A stretch of 64,000 nucleotides of DNA from positions 8,002,225 through 8,066,224 of the forward strand of contig OY987308.1 in NCBI GenBank assembly GCA_963920635.1, read 5' to 3'. Below the pieces are notes generated by a model that saw nothing but the letters and a program-made list of their open reading frames with translations, was not told the DNA's origin and did not search any database. This DNA is from Pseudeuparius sepicola (taxonomy: Eukaryota > Arthropoda > Insecta > Coleoptera > Anthribidae). Made by a program: the position numbers and the translations under genes. Below are positions 21,601 through 30,376 of the stretch, piece by piece (position 1 is the stretch's first letter; the number at the start of each line of letters is the position of its first letter).

Positions 21601-21961
21601 TTGGTAAAATTCTTATGTTCATAAGATCGAGCACGATCGCAAGTTTCCTGGAATAATTTAATCTTGGTAGCGGTGGCCTGCTCAGTGGGTCTGTGCCTTC
21701 GTATCGCAATACTGCCTGTCTCATATGTGCGTTTAAGCCTTCAAAATGTTCTTCGTTAACCGATTCCAGACTCTCGGTTGTTGGTTCTACCGTTTCGGCT
21801 TCTAGTTGTTGTCCAGGCTCTTGGAGTTCACCATTGTTGTTGTTGTCATCTATGTCTATGTGTTCGCCGTGGATCTCTAGGTCAACTTCCCGTTTGATAG
21901 CGTTAAGTCGCGTTTCTGGAATTCGGTTATTTCTAATTATTATTATTATTATTATTATTAT
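18612..21961 (-). mobile_element. R4/Dong-like LINE in TAA microsatellite, 5'-truncated
   Basis: A minus-strand element flanked by ATT/TAA repeats on both sides (18590-18611 and 21937-21962). The 3' end is the conserved string ATATCGACTTAGCC next to the microsatellite, identical in the shorter copy. The open frame runs right up to the 5' microsatellite without a start, so the element is 5'-truncated. Insertion into TAA repeats and a restriction-like endonuclease are the known habits of Dong elements of the R4 clade. Confidence 0.8.
18737..21961 (-). CDS. R4/Dong-like reverse transcriptase with restriction-like endonuclease
   Basis: The frame is open from the microsatellite at 21961. The first Met is at 21724, giving 995 residues, but upstream codons (RIPETRLNAIKREVD) continue the frame, so the true N-terminus is lost. 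Order: basic linker; RT beginning KAPGPDHLQNYW; PITCLPTLYKI; QQKGCSKGAMGCKEQLI; DYKKAFDSVPHDW; GIFQGDSLSPLWF; catalytic YMDDLK; thumb; a CRYGCPTSETIQHITGGC zinc cluster; then a restriction-like endonuclease with RPDLIIVDK..LIDVAIP (PD..D..K type). The enzyme nicks its target and primes reverse transcription there. The frame has no internal stop, so this copy is young although truncated. Confidence 0.85.
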   Translation of the reverse strand: MIIIIIIIIRNNRIPETRLNAIKREVDLEIHGEHIDIDDNNNNGELQEPGQQLEAETVEPTTESLESVNEEHFEGLNAHMRQAVLRYEGTDPLSRPPLPRLNYSRKLAIVLDLMNIRILPNYVSVTPTLERMHMLIYCAATAVTTVMGAKIRTAQELNRARPEPRMAQWEMRLNRKIESLRKDIGQVTEYIRGVRTRRIQRAVQAIMSRTQMHSRHDPANITAQQCLDTLKQKLSVFAGRLRRYKASNNRKRDNKLFERSEKGFYRAFNSSADATNASYPSREQVDGFWRNQLATPGPYDVSASWIREEREMGRYYSQMQHEQFTTAEVSDVIKNSHNWKAPGPDHLQNYWIKKLWCTHEQITTLIKEVLLDPLKMPLFLTQGATYLLPKDQRNTDNSAKYRPITCLPTLYKIITSCLTQRIYAHCERNNIIAMQQKGCSKGAMGCKEQLIIDSVICNQAHSKQRNLHMAYVDYKKAFDSVPHDWLTGILKLYKIDHHTVSFLEHVMTTWRTKIQLRTANSNIETDTINIRRGIFQGDSLSPLWFCMAMNPLSHRLNSTKYGFAIKSNNAEAIKLNHLLYMDDLKLIAATKNQLTQMLKIVEEFSRDIGMLFGLDKCRTLNIIRGKLEQSAHEMEDGQEIKAMSMGDTYKYLGMKQARRIDHRTMKTDLTNEFIKRVRQVVRTDLNSRNLFKALNTYACSVLGYSFGIVNWTNTDINNLQRKVRTLLTKAHKHHPRSAVQRTTLPRQLGARGLADLSKQLDQQILNLRNYFYRQANSSTLHRAICGADVSTPLRLTEHERQNHHRTDNDKLQRWLGKPLHGRHPNWVNQEHVDKLASNYWLTSGRMFPETEGFLLAIQDQVIPTRNYLIFIVRDASVVDDRCRYGCPTSETIQHITGGCQMFASTEYKERHDSVAKILHQELAEKLLLVQAERVPYYSYTPEPVLENSNYKMYWDRTVLTDQRVAHNRPDLIIVDKISRKTTLIDVAIPNNNNLRVKQVEKIAKYRDLEERIRRQWEMDNVQTIPIIVSTTGVIPKSLGVHGSWFMQKAVLLATARTVRKFMGSAGTSNNINVT

Positions 21962-21964
21962 TTA

Positions 21965-22126
21965 ATGCTATCCTAGTTCTATCGGGAAAAAAGTCGGCCC
22001 TAGCCGCAAATGGCAACGAAAACAAAATAATAGTAATTGGCCCCCTCCCCTGCACAAGCATGTGTTTGCTTCTGGGGTACTCCTAGTTTGGAGTATTGTA
22101 AGGGTGAGAATTATTATTATTATTAT
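21965..22126. repeat. segment between two ATT microsatellites
   Basis: About 150 bp bounded by ATT runs at 21937-21962 and 22111-22126. Its right part (CTTCTGGGGTACTCC..GGGTGAGAA) recurs in inverted orientation at 22702-22785, so it belongs to an inverted-repeat or 3'-end fragment that also uses ATT sites. Confidence 0.5.
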
Positions 22127-22785
22127 ATTTAACATACAATATACCCCTGTCCAATAACTTTACGTGTGCTCCTATGTCACCCGAAGCAGGGCTGAACCCC
22201 AAAGATCAAATTTCAACTAATTTTTTGTTAAGAGTCGTCCAAATAATTCAGGTATAGGTAATTTATAATACCTATGCACGATACGTTGTCAATTCAAAAA
22301 TAGGTATATACTGAACGGTGTCACTCAATATACCGTGTGTTTCACTTTGAGTCGGAACAATTCCATATTTTTCGAAAGATAAGCCTATTTTCAAAAAAAA
22401 AACAGACTATAGTACTCGAAGAGCCTTTCATTTTGAGGTATAATTTTTTGAAATAATCCTATTCTAGTCCTAATGTTATTAAAATAAGACACCCAAAAAT
22501 CTCAAAACCGTATTAGACATTTTTTTAAAGAATGAAATAGATAGTGCCATTGAGTTGTCAGAGTTCAAAATTTCAATGTTCTAAGTTCACCAAATAGGGC
22601 CAAAGTTCAAAAAATGGGATTTTCCATTCTACGCACTGCTAGCATCTTGGCATTGAGGAATCTAATATTGACTTTGAGAAAAATCATACCCTTTTATAAT
22701 AATAATATAAATAATAATAATTCTCACCCTCACAATACTCCAAACTAGGAGTACCCCAGAAGCAACCACATGCTTGTGCGGGGGA
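22035..22785. repeat. inverted repeat, arms about 75 bp, spacer about 575 bp
   Basis: The left arm near 22043-22125 (GCACAAGCATGTG.., GGGGTACTCCTAGTTTGG, ending in ATT repeats) matches the reverse complement of 22702-22785. The spacer includes sequence related to the hairpin element at 29114-30343 (GTGTTTCACTTTGAGTCGG near 22340). Either an ATT-seeking retroelement end inserted twice in opposite orientation, or a decayed MITE. Confidence 0.55.
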
Positions 22786-23780
22786 TTTAGTAAAAACACA
22801 AAGCAAATTTGAATAATATCTTTAAAACTGTATATTGTCACAACCGGAATTGTGACCGGCGGTTAGCATCGGAGGTAGAATTAAAAAACTAAAAATATTT
22901 ATTTTTATCTTGTACGGACATAGAATCATTTCGCAGAACGGAGAACTAAGGAACACATACATCTCGCTCGCCTACCAAGGGGAAGTCACCGGCTGTCAAC
23001 TAGAGTATATCGTCGTCATCCCGAAGAATATTATATCGTTGTTACGTAGGGTTGAGTAGAGTCGAGGAGTTTAAGTTGAGTAGTGCAGCACGAGCCGGGG
23101 CGCCTGGAACATTCATGAATTTTTTCAACATTTTCACCAACATAACTCCAAAAACACACAAAAACCAACACAAATCACATAAAAATCGATTTTCTACCTA
23201 AACTGATCCTCCTATGAAGTAGGTGCACTTCATAATCAACTAAATATTTGTAAAAGGAACATTCGATATCAGCTGATGTGAATTCAAAGTGATTCGGAAT
23301 CGATTTGAGATTACTTAAAACTGTAAAAGGAGAACGGCTTATTATTACCTAAATATCATTTCAGAAAACATCGGTATCATAAATATTAGAGAAAATAGTT
23401 TGTTTTGCTAAATTTGGTAAACACATTGTAAACATTTTATATAAATTTTTCTTTGAAATTCCGCTTGTAAATTACGGAAACATCGCGACAAATTTAAGTT
23501 TGGACATACGACTTTTTCTTTTCCCTGTATATTGGGGTTACGATTATTTCCCACTTGTTCCTATAAGCTAGCTTCGTTTAGTTAACTGTATTTTATCTAT
23601 TATAAAGTAATTTTTCTTTTGATAACCAACTGATGAAAGTGTTGGATTCGGCCGAAAATGGCCGATGCTTTTATATACTTACAGATCTCATCATTTGATA
23701 ATGCATACCTAATATTACCTATAAATCTCGTATGGCTACTTTATATTATTATTTACTATTTGTAAAGAAAAATCTGAGCT
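22786..23780. other. noncoding stretch; a possible LTR-like block only
   Basis: No gene seen. TGTCACAACCGGAATTGTGACC near 22837 is a palindrome-like string that could start an LTR, with a GC-rich block ending CTGGAACA near 23111, but no matching second LTR or target duplication was found. The rest is AT-rich. Confidence 0.35.
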
Positions 23781-24301
23781 AATAGTAGTATAGCTATAAG
23801 AGTTCAACCACAATTTCCCCATGTATTTCTTATGGGGGCTAAAACATGGTCAAAACGTGAGCAACCGCCGCGCGCCGCGACTTAACGAGATCCCCACGTC
23901 AACGAAAACGTTCGACGAAACCGTTCGATGAAACGTGGGGGTCAAAACGTGGCCAACCGCCGGGAGTTTATGAGATCCCCACGTTTTGTCAACTTTTTCA
24001 CGAAAACGTCAACGAAAACGTTCGACGAAACGTCAATGAAAACGTCGACGTTTTCGTTGACGTTTCTTCGACGTTTTCGTTCGACGAAACGTCAATGAAA
24101 ACGTCGACGTTTTCGTTGACGTTTCTTAGACGTTTTCGTTGACGTTTCATCGATTTTTTCATTGACGTTTTCGTGAAAATATTGACGAAACGTGGGGGTC
24201 CCGTGAAGTCGCGGCTGTTGGTCATGTTTTGACCTTGTTTTACCCCATAAGAAATACATGGGGAAATTGTGCTTGAACTCTTATAGCTATACTACTGCTA
24301 A
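23781..24301. mobile_element. foldback MITE with CGACGTTTTCGT-type core
   Basis: The outer arms of about 110-120 bp are inverted copies. The left arm starts TAATAGTAGTATAGCTATAAG and contains CCCCATGTATTTCTTATGGGG, then GTCAAAACGTGAGCAACCGC. The right arm is the reverse complement with some mismatches, ending CTATACTACTGCTA. The 270-bp core is a tangle of direct and inverted CGACGAAACGTCAATGAAAACG units, related to the satellite at 3050-3297. No coding capacity; a non-autonomous element. Confidence 0.75.
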
Positions 24302-24329
24302 TAACAACTATGCAATTTTAATTGTTTGT

Positions 24330-25780
24330 AGGAAAGAAGAATTTCAAAGATCACACAATATCTTAACCGGACTAAAAAAATATATGACGACGTTAATGAA
24401 AGTCGTATTATGGAAAAAAGTCGTCAGACACAGAAGACAATACCTATTCAATAGCAGGATTTAGTACCGACGATGCTTGACGTATGTGAACGAGTGCCAC
24501 CTAAAATTATTGAAGATCATATTGACATAATGTGTGAACAAGAGCCACTTTTAACTGAAGACGAGCCTAGGGGTCAATTTTGCAACTTTCTGATGTGGGA
24601 AAGTTATAATTTTTAAAATAATATCAGGGATATTTTCGAACTAAACTGTGATATTAATGAAGGTATCGTATTAGATTTAGATTTAGGAACATTATTTGTA
24701 CCTGAAGAAAGTGTGATTTCTATTTCTACCTAAGAACAGATCAATTTGGCAATTCAAGAATATAATGTAGAACACCAGAACCCAAGTAATAAATGTAACA
24801 ATGCTGAACAAAACAAAGAAGAAATGTGTGGAATGACCAAAGATAATGAAGACGAAACAGATGTAGACTTGAACGATCCCGATTATGAAAAAGGAAACTG
24901 TTTATCTTCGGTAACCAGCTTATCTTCTGTAGATTATGAGCTTGAATTTAAAAAATCGTGGAATAAAAAGAAAAATGAGAAAATACAGTATGTTGACGAA
25001 AAAAGTCGGAAAAAATGAAAATAAAAGAAAAAGAGGAAAAGGGAACGAATACTTTAGGAAAAAAGTATAAAGGAATCAGGAATTATAATATAAATAGGAA
25101 AAGTAGACAACTCAGGGGCGCCAGTAATTGCAAAGTGTCCTTAAAAAGCAAAAAATAAAAGTATGTCATGTAAAGTTTTAACCAACCAAGAAAGAAAAGA
25201 ATTTTTTAGTTTTGGTCTGATATGATGGGAACAACTTAAGATTTACATAAATCTACTAGTCGCAAAAGAAAATACTATGAGGAGAGGAAATAGAAAATAT
25301 GAAGAATGTTCAAGGAGGGAGTTTACCTGGGTCTATCACTTAGAAAATTCAAATGATATAAAATTTTGAGTGTGTAAAGAAATGTTTTTAAACACCTTAT
25401 GCTTGAATAAACGAACAATTATACATTGGGAAAATGGCTTTAGCAGTAATTAGATGGAGGAGACAAAAACCAAAAACCATGAACAACAAGGAACTCAAAA
25501 TTTTGAAGAAAAGGACAGAAAGGGAGTTTTTTATTCAGGGATTCTTATTGCGACGACGAAGGAACCAAGTATGTATCAAGTGCTTTATTTTCCCATCTTT
25601 TTGACGAATTTAATTTGCGAAATTTTAAGCTCAAAAAAGATAAATTTGTGTTAGATACCGTGTGAAAAATTTATCGGAAGAAGATTATGTGTTACACGAA
25701 ATAATGAAAAATAAAGCTGGGGAAGCAAAGGAAAAAGACAAGGCTTCCGCAAACAGAGTATATAGAGTAGGACCAGTAGA
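24330..25780 (+). pseudogene. DUF7869-like transposon-associated gene, N-terminal half, decayed
   Basis: Plus-strand fragments begin just after a TTGTTTGTAG acceptor-like site near 24332. They run through an acidic stretch (24746-25018, LNDPDYEKGN then SSVTSLSSVDYE) and a Lys-rich block with KKYKGIRNYN. Next come RKEFFSFG, WEQLKIYINLLVAKEN and CKEMFLNTLCLNKRTI near 25200-25420. Near 25690 is a LSEEDYVLHEIMKNKAGE segment. The order corresponds to the N-terminal half of the family whose C-terminal half is at 13830-15170. Frames change repeatedly, so the gene is dead. It ends where the outer inverted-repeat arm starts. Confidence 0.5.
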
Positions 25781-26065
25781 CAAATGCAAGGAAATTTTTT
25801 TTAACAAGCTAAAATTTTGTTTATAAGTAAGTCATACCCTCCATACTACCATACTAAAAGTCCCAAAGTCTCCCATTCCGGAAACCCTGAAAAATCTTAG
25901 CCGCCATCTTGTATTTTTTAGTTTTTGGTAAATAATTTCTTAACGGTGCATTATTTTGGGAAATATGTAATATACTTATTCGTAGAGAATTAAAAAACAC
26001 ATATTTTATTTTTTTATTGATTACGATAGCATAAATAGTAAACAAGTTACAGCAGATAAACTATA
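25780..26065. repeat. left inverted arm of outermost element
   Basis: Pairs with 54110-54395 in inverted orientation. The open frames seen over it on either strand are translations of the repeat and not genes. Confidence 0.7.
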
Positions 26066-26415
26066 GTCGCAAAGTTTAATTTCTCAGATTTTGCACATTG
26101 GGTTTTTACAGTCCTACCCGACATTACATGGTGAGTATATCTAAAAATATTAACATTTTAGCAATATGTATTTATGTTTATAAACTAGATTTAAATTAAT
26201 ATTTCAAATGACATATTGGTACCTACTTTCTTCCATTTCCTCCATCTCTTCCATTAAAAAAATATTGGAATCATTAATTTACAGCTTCTATATGTAATAA
26301 CAATAACCATAGACCATATCTCTCAGCTCTTATAAACAATTTTATTATTTGAACATATGTTCAATAGTTATAGTTTGCCCACACCCTAGCAGTTCTACTC
26401 AGTTGCGCAAAGCTG
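26066..26415. other. remnant interior of outermost element
   Basis: About 350 bp between the left arm and the Ty3 insertion point. The last four bases (GCTG, 26412-26415) are the left target-site duplication. No coding remnant recognised. Confidence 0.5.
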
Positions 26416-27118
26416 TATGGCGCGCACCTTTGTTTTAGATGTTAGTTGGTCGAGCGGTATGTTTAAAGGTGGTCCATAAGTTAATTTATTTTTGGTGTGG
26501 GCCTAAGGATTAACGGAAACAACAGGGGAATTTTAATACATATATTGAAAAAGTAAATGGTACGCCTATGGCGTAAAAATATACAGGTTACGAATTACAC
26601 AGTAAATGAATTGAGGATGCACAGACGTGAACAAAATGAATTATTAAAATATTCCTAAGTAAATATAACAGTAAGAATCAACAATAAAGAATTTTGTGCA
26701 AAATAATTATCTATAAATTTTAGTAAATGGATTTAAACCTAAGTGGCGAACAATACTGGCTTATAGCATAAACTGATAACAAAACCTGCAGAAATAGTAC
26801 GTGAATGTAGCTCAAAATATTCCAAGAAATAATACCAAAATTATTGGCACACAAGTTAGTTAGCCTGATCACACAAACGATAATAAAATTATGTAAATTC
26901 TTAAAAATGATCCGAAATTGATATAATAGACACAAGATTATTAAAATCACTTGAAATTGGCACAAAAACGTATTTAAAAATACCCAAAAATTTAGCGTAA
27001 AATATTAATATTGGACTTAATACGGGACTGCTATGCTAACAGCTTTTCAAATACCCAAAAATTAGCGTAAAATGTTCAGAACTGTAACGCGACACTGCTT
27101 TAAAATATGACAAAATAT
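26416..27118 (-). repeat. 3' LTR of Ty3 element, distal part
   Basis: Matches 51761-52490 nearly base for base, apart from small indels such as the extra AAGAATCAACAATAAATAATC in the 5' LTR. It ends at the insertion point of the 9.07 kb DNA transposon (AAAATAT | CCCC). Confidence 0.9.
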
Positions 27119-27577
27119 CCCCAGTACAACGACCTTGCATTTTTTTGATACATACAAATGTAAAACTTTGTGAGTGCCTTTTTTGCGAGGAGTCCGACAA
27201 ACTTTCGAATGCGAAAATTTTCGGCGCTGCTGCGTTTTCGAATGCTCAATTCCTAAAATTGTCGATATGACGTCACTATGACTCTCCGTACATACAAGTT
27301 TGATTTTTTTGAAATTTGTTTAGTAAAGTTAATTAAAAAGTAGCGGTCAACTTGTCCGACAAAAATCATGCTGCGTATGGGGTGTCCACCACCCTGAAAA
27401 TGTCAATATGACGTCACTATTACTCCCCGTACATACACGTTTGATTTTTTGGAAATTTGTTTAGTAAAATTAATTAAAAAATTGTGGTCAAGTTGTCCGA
27501 CAAAAATCATGCTGCGTATGGGGTGTCCACCACCCCGAAAATGTCGATATGACGTCACTATGACTCTCCATACATAC
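27119..27577. repeat. left TIR with 141-bp tandem units
   Basis: Contains three TGACGTCA boxes at 27268, 27409 and 27550, spaced exactly 141 bp. Each lies in a repeated module with CTCCGTACATAC and TTGTCCGACAAAAATCATGC. It matches the right TIR in inverted orientation nearly throughout. The modules are good candidates for transposase-binding or promoter sites. Confidence 0.9.
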
Positions 27578-28052
27578 AATTTTAACTTTAATATTGTTTG
27601 ATTCAAAATAAAGTACTAATTGTAAAAAATATGTGTCCGACAAATACACGCTGGAATTCTAGTGGTTTAACAAACTTACTCCTGGCTATCCTAATCAGAT
27701 ATACTATCAATTTATCGACTTTAAAATAGGTATAGTAAGAAAATGACATATGACATATTATTGATGACATATGACAGAGTGACATATTATTATAAACTAT
27801 ATAGTCATAAATTTTTCATAATTAGTGAATGTAAGTACTGAAAATAATTTTTCTCAAAATATTCCTATATTGTATTTGAATTTACGCGCCACAGTTTCAC
27901 ACGAACCACGTGACTAAGACAGTCTCCAACGACGCCAAGCCGGAGCATCCAGTCACATGTTTGTATATCTAAGAAGTGCACGCATCGATTGAATTTTTGA
28001 ATATTTCGGAGTGTTTATTTCAATGTTTTTAACATTATTTATCAAATAAAAA
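27578..28052. promoter_or_regulatory. 5' leader of the transposon gene
   Basis: Unique sequence between the TIR and the first ATG, with no coding frame. It should hold the promoter and 5' UTR. GTCCGACA recurs once more near 27630. No clear TATA element decides a start. Confidence 0.35.
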
Positions 28053-28479
28053 ATGGAGTGTTTTTTGTGCAGTGTTTTGAGTGAAAATCCAAATTGTAGG
28101 ACAAAAAGAGAGGAAATAAAACAATTTAATCCGGAAATATTATCTATGTGTAAAAAGTTTTTGAAGGCTAGAAAATATCATGGCCATAAATATAACAACG
28201 TGGTCCTGCCTGATGATCACATTGATACTATTATAGGATATCACTCGACCTGCTATAAGGATTTTGTTGTTAAAAAGAAGTATTTGATAGATGAAAGGTA
28301 AGACAGAATAATTATATTTTTTTAATGTTCTTGAATATTATAAATACATACATATAAATTTATTTTTTAAATATCATTTAATATTATTGAAATATTATTT
28401 GATACGGATATTAAGTTAAAAATTAGTAAATAATATACATGTGCTCCGTTCTCTACGCAGCATATTTATATATACGATG

Positions 28480-29051
28480 TATACACGGTGTTTCAGCGGA
28501 AACGTAACAGGCTCTTAAATTCTTGCATCCTTTTTTTAATCGAATGTGTTAAAAACATTAACAAAGATTATAAAAGTGATTTTATAAAAAAGAAGTTGTC
28601 CTTTCATTACTTACGGCCGCCGACCACCACTTTCGGCTTAATTATTTAAAAATACCAAGCAGTAAATCTAAAGTCGATCGATTTCCGAAAATCATATGCA
28701 GGTGTATAGAGAATTGAGAGACATTTCCAAAAATGTGCGAAATGAACCCCCTTCCCATTTAAATTTTTTGAAGGGGTTCAACCCCCGCTCAGGGGGTTGC
28801 AGATAGACCTATCAATTTTATGCCAAAAGATGTCCCCCTGCCAAACAAAATTGACCTCTTTTTGCGTTATTCCAAAAAAACATTTTCCCGGACGTTATAG
28901 AGCCTGTTACGTTTCCGCTGGAACACCGTGGGACAACTTCTTTTTTATAAAATCACTTTTATAATCTTTGTTAATGTTTTTAACACATTCGATTAAAAAA
29001 AGGATGCAAGAATTTAAGAGCCTGTTACGTTTCCGCTGAAACACCGTGTAT
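28480..29051. mobile_element. MITE with about 120-bp TIRs, inside intron 1
   Basis: The arms 28480-28600 and 28932-29051 are near-perfect inverted copies beginning TATACACGGTGTTTCAGCGG. An extra internal copy of GCCTGTTACGTTTCCGCTG lies next to the right arm. No coding capacity. It was inserted between exons 1 and 2 of the transposon gene, so it should be spliced out. Confidence 0.85.
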
Positions 29052-29113
29052 ATGTTAATATGATGTATTAGTATGTGTACTACACTATACTAATGCCAAC
29101 GAATATATTGTGT

Positions 29114-30343
29114 ATATACAGTGTGTATCACTTTAAGTCGAGACAATTCATTATTTTTTAACGGGTTCACCGATTTTCAAATTTTTTTTTAAATATATTC
29201 TACTTTAAAAGATCTACAATTTGACACTAACCTTTTTTTAAATTGCTTTATTCCACGGCCTACTACGATCAAAAGTACACCCTCAAAAACGGCAAAAGTA
29301 TATTAGGCATTTTTTTAGGAAAAAAACGAATAGCACAGTCGCATTAGTTACACCCGAAAACCCCATATACCAAATTTCACTGTTATAGGATATACAGGGC
29401 GTTCACAAAATAGCTTCAAACACAGCGAAAATACGATTTTCCAGAGTACCCTGTACAAACACCGAAAGATATTTTAAGATTATTTCTTCACAGTTGGATT
29501 AGCACTCAAATGGCCTATCAATTCTCACAATTTCATTATCCTGTCTTATACAGGGTGGTCACAATAAAAATTCAAAAATTGAAAAAAAAAAACGATTTAT
29601 TTTCTACGTGTTTTTTACAATTTTTTTTTATTTTTTTGTAACTCACAACTAAACTAAGCATAAACAATATTAAATTTTGGTATTTTCAATAAGTCATTGA
29701 CTTAATGTTACCCTGTATCATTTTTGTAAAAAAAGGTTGGAAAAATGTATTGTTGTACAGGGTGGACTTATTGAAAATACCAAAATTTAATATTGTTTAT
29801 GCTTAGTTTAGTTGTAAGTTACAAAAAAATAAAAAAAATTGTAAAAAACACGTAGAAAATAAATCGTTTTTTTTTCAATTTTTGAATTTTTATTGTGACC
29901 ACCCTGTATAAGACAGGATAATGAAATTGTGAGAATTGATAGGCCATTTGAGTGCTAATCCAACTGTGAAGAAATAATCTTAAAATATCTTTCGGTGTTT
30001 GTACAGGGTACTCTGGAAAATCGTATTTTCGCTGTGTTTGAAGCTATTTTGTGAACGCCCTGTATATCCTATAACAGTGAAATTTGGTATATGGGGTTTT
30101 CGGGTGTAACTAATGCGACTGTGCTATTCGTTTTTTTCCTAAAAAATGCCTAATATACTTTTGCCGTTTTTGAGGGTGTACTTTTGATCGTAGTAGGCCG
30201 TGGAATAAAGCAATTTAAAAAAAGGTTAGTGTCAAATTGTAGATCTTTTGAAGTAGAATATATTTAAAAAAAAATTTGAAAATCGGTGAACCCGTTAAAA
30301 AATAATGAATTGTCTCGACTTGAAGTGATACACACTGTATATG
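29114..30343. mobile_element. giant hairpin MITE, arms about 580 bp, loop 70 bp
   Basis: The left arm 29114-29694 and right arm 29765-30343 are almost exact reverse complements, starting ATATACAGTGTGTATCACTT. Any transcript of the intron would fold into a very long double-stranded RNA. Related sequence (half of such an element) appears near 22326-22690. Confidence 0.9.
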
Positions 30344-30376
30344 TATGTATGTGTGTGTGTGTGTGTGTGTATGCAT
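30344..30376. repeat. GT microsatellite
   Basis: A GTAT/GT dinucleotide run directly after the hairpin MITE. Confidence 0.9.

Noticed and set aside
22837..23115. Possible solo LTR starting TGTCACAACCGG
   Set aside because: No partner LTR, no target-site duplication and no primer site or polypurine tract were found.
24746..25018. Acidic ORF as a separate small gene
   Set aside because: It is in line with further fragments of the DUF7869-like gene on the same strand and is better read as one decayed gene.
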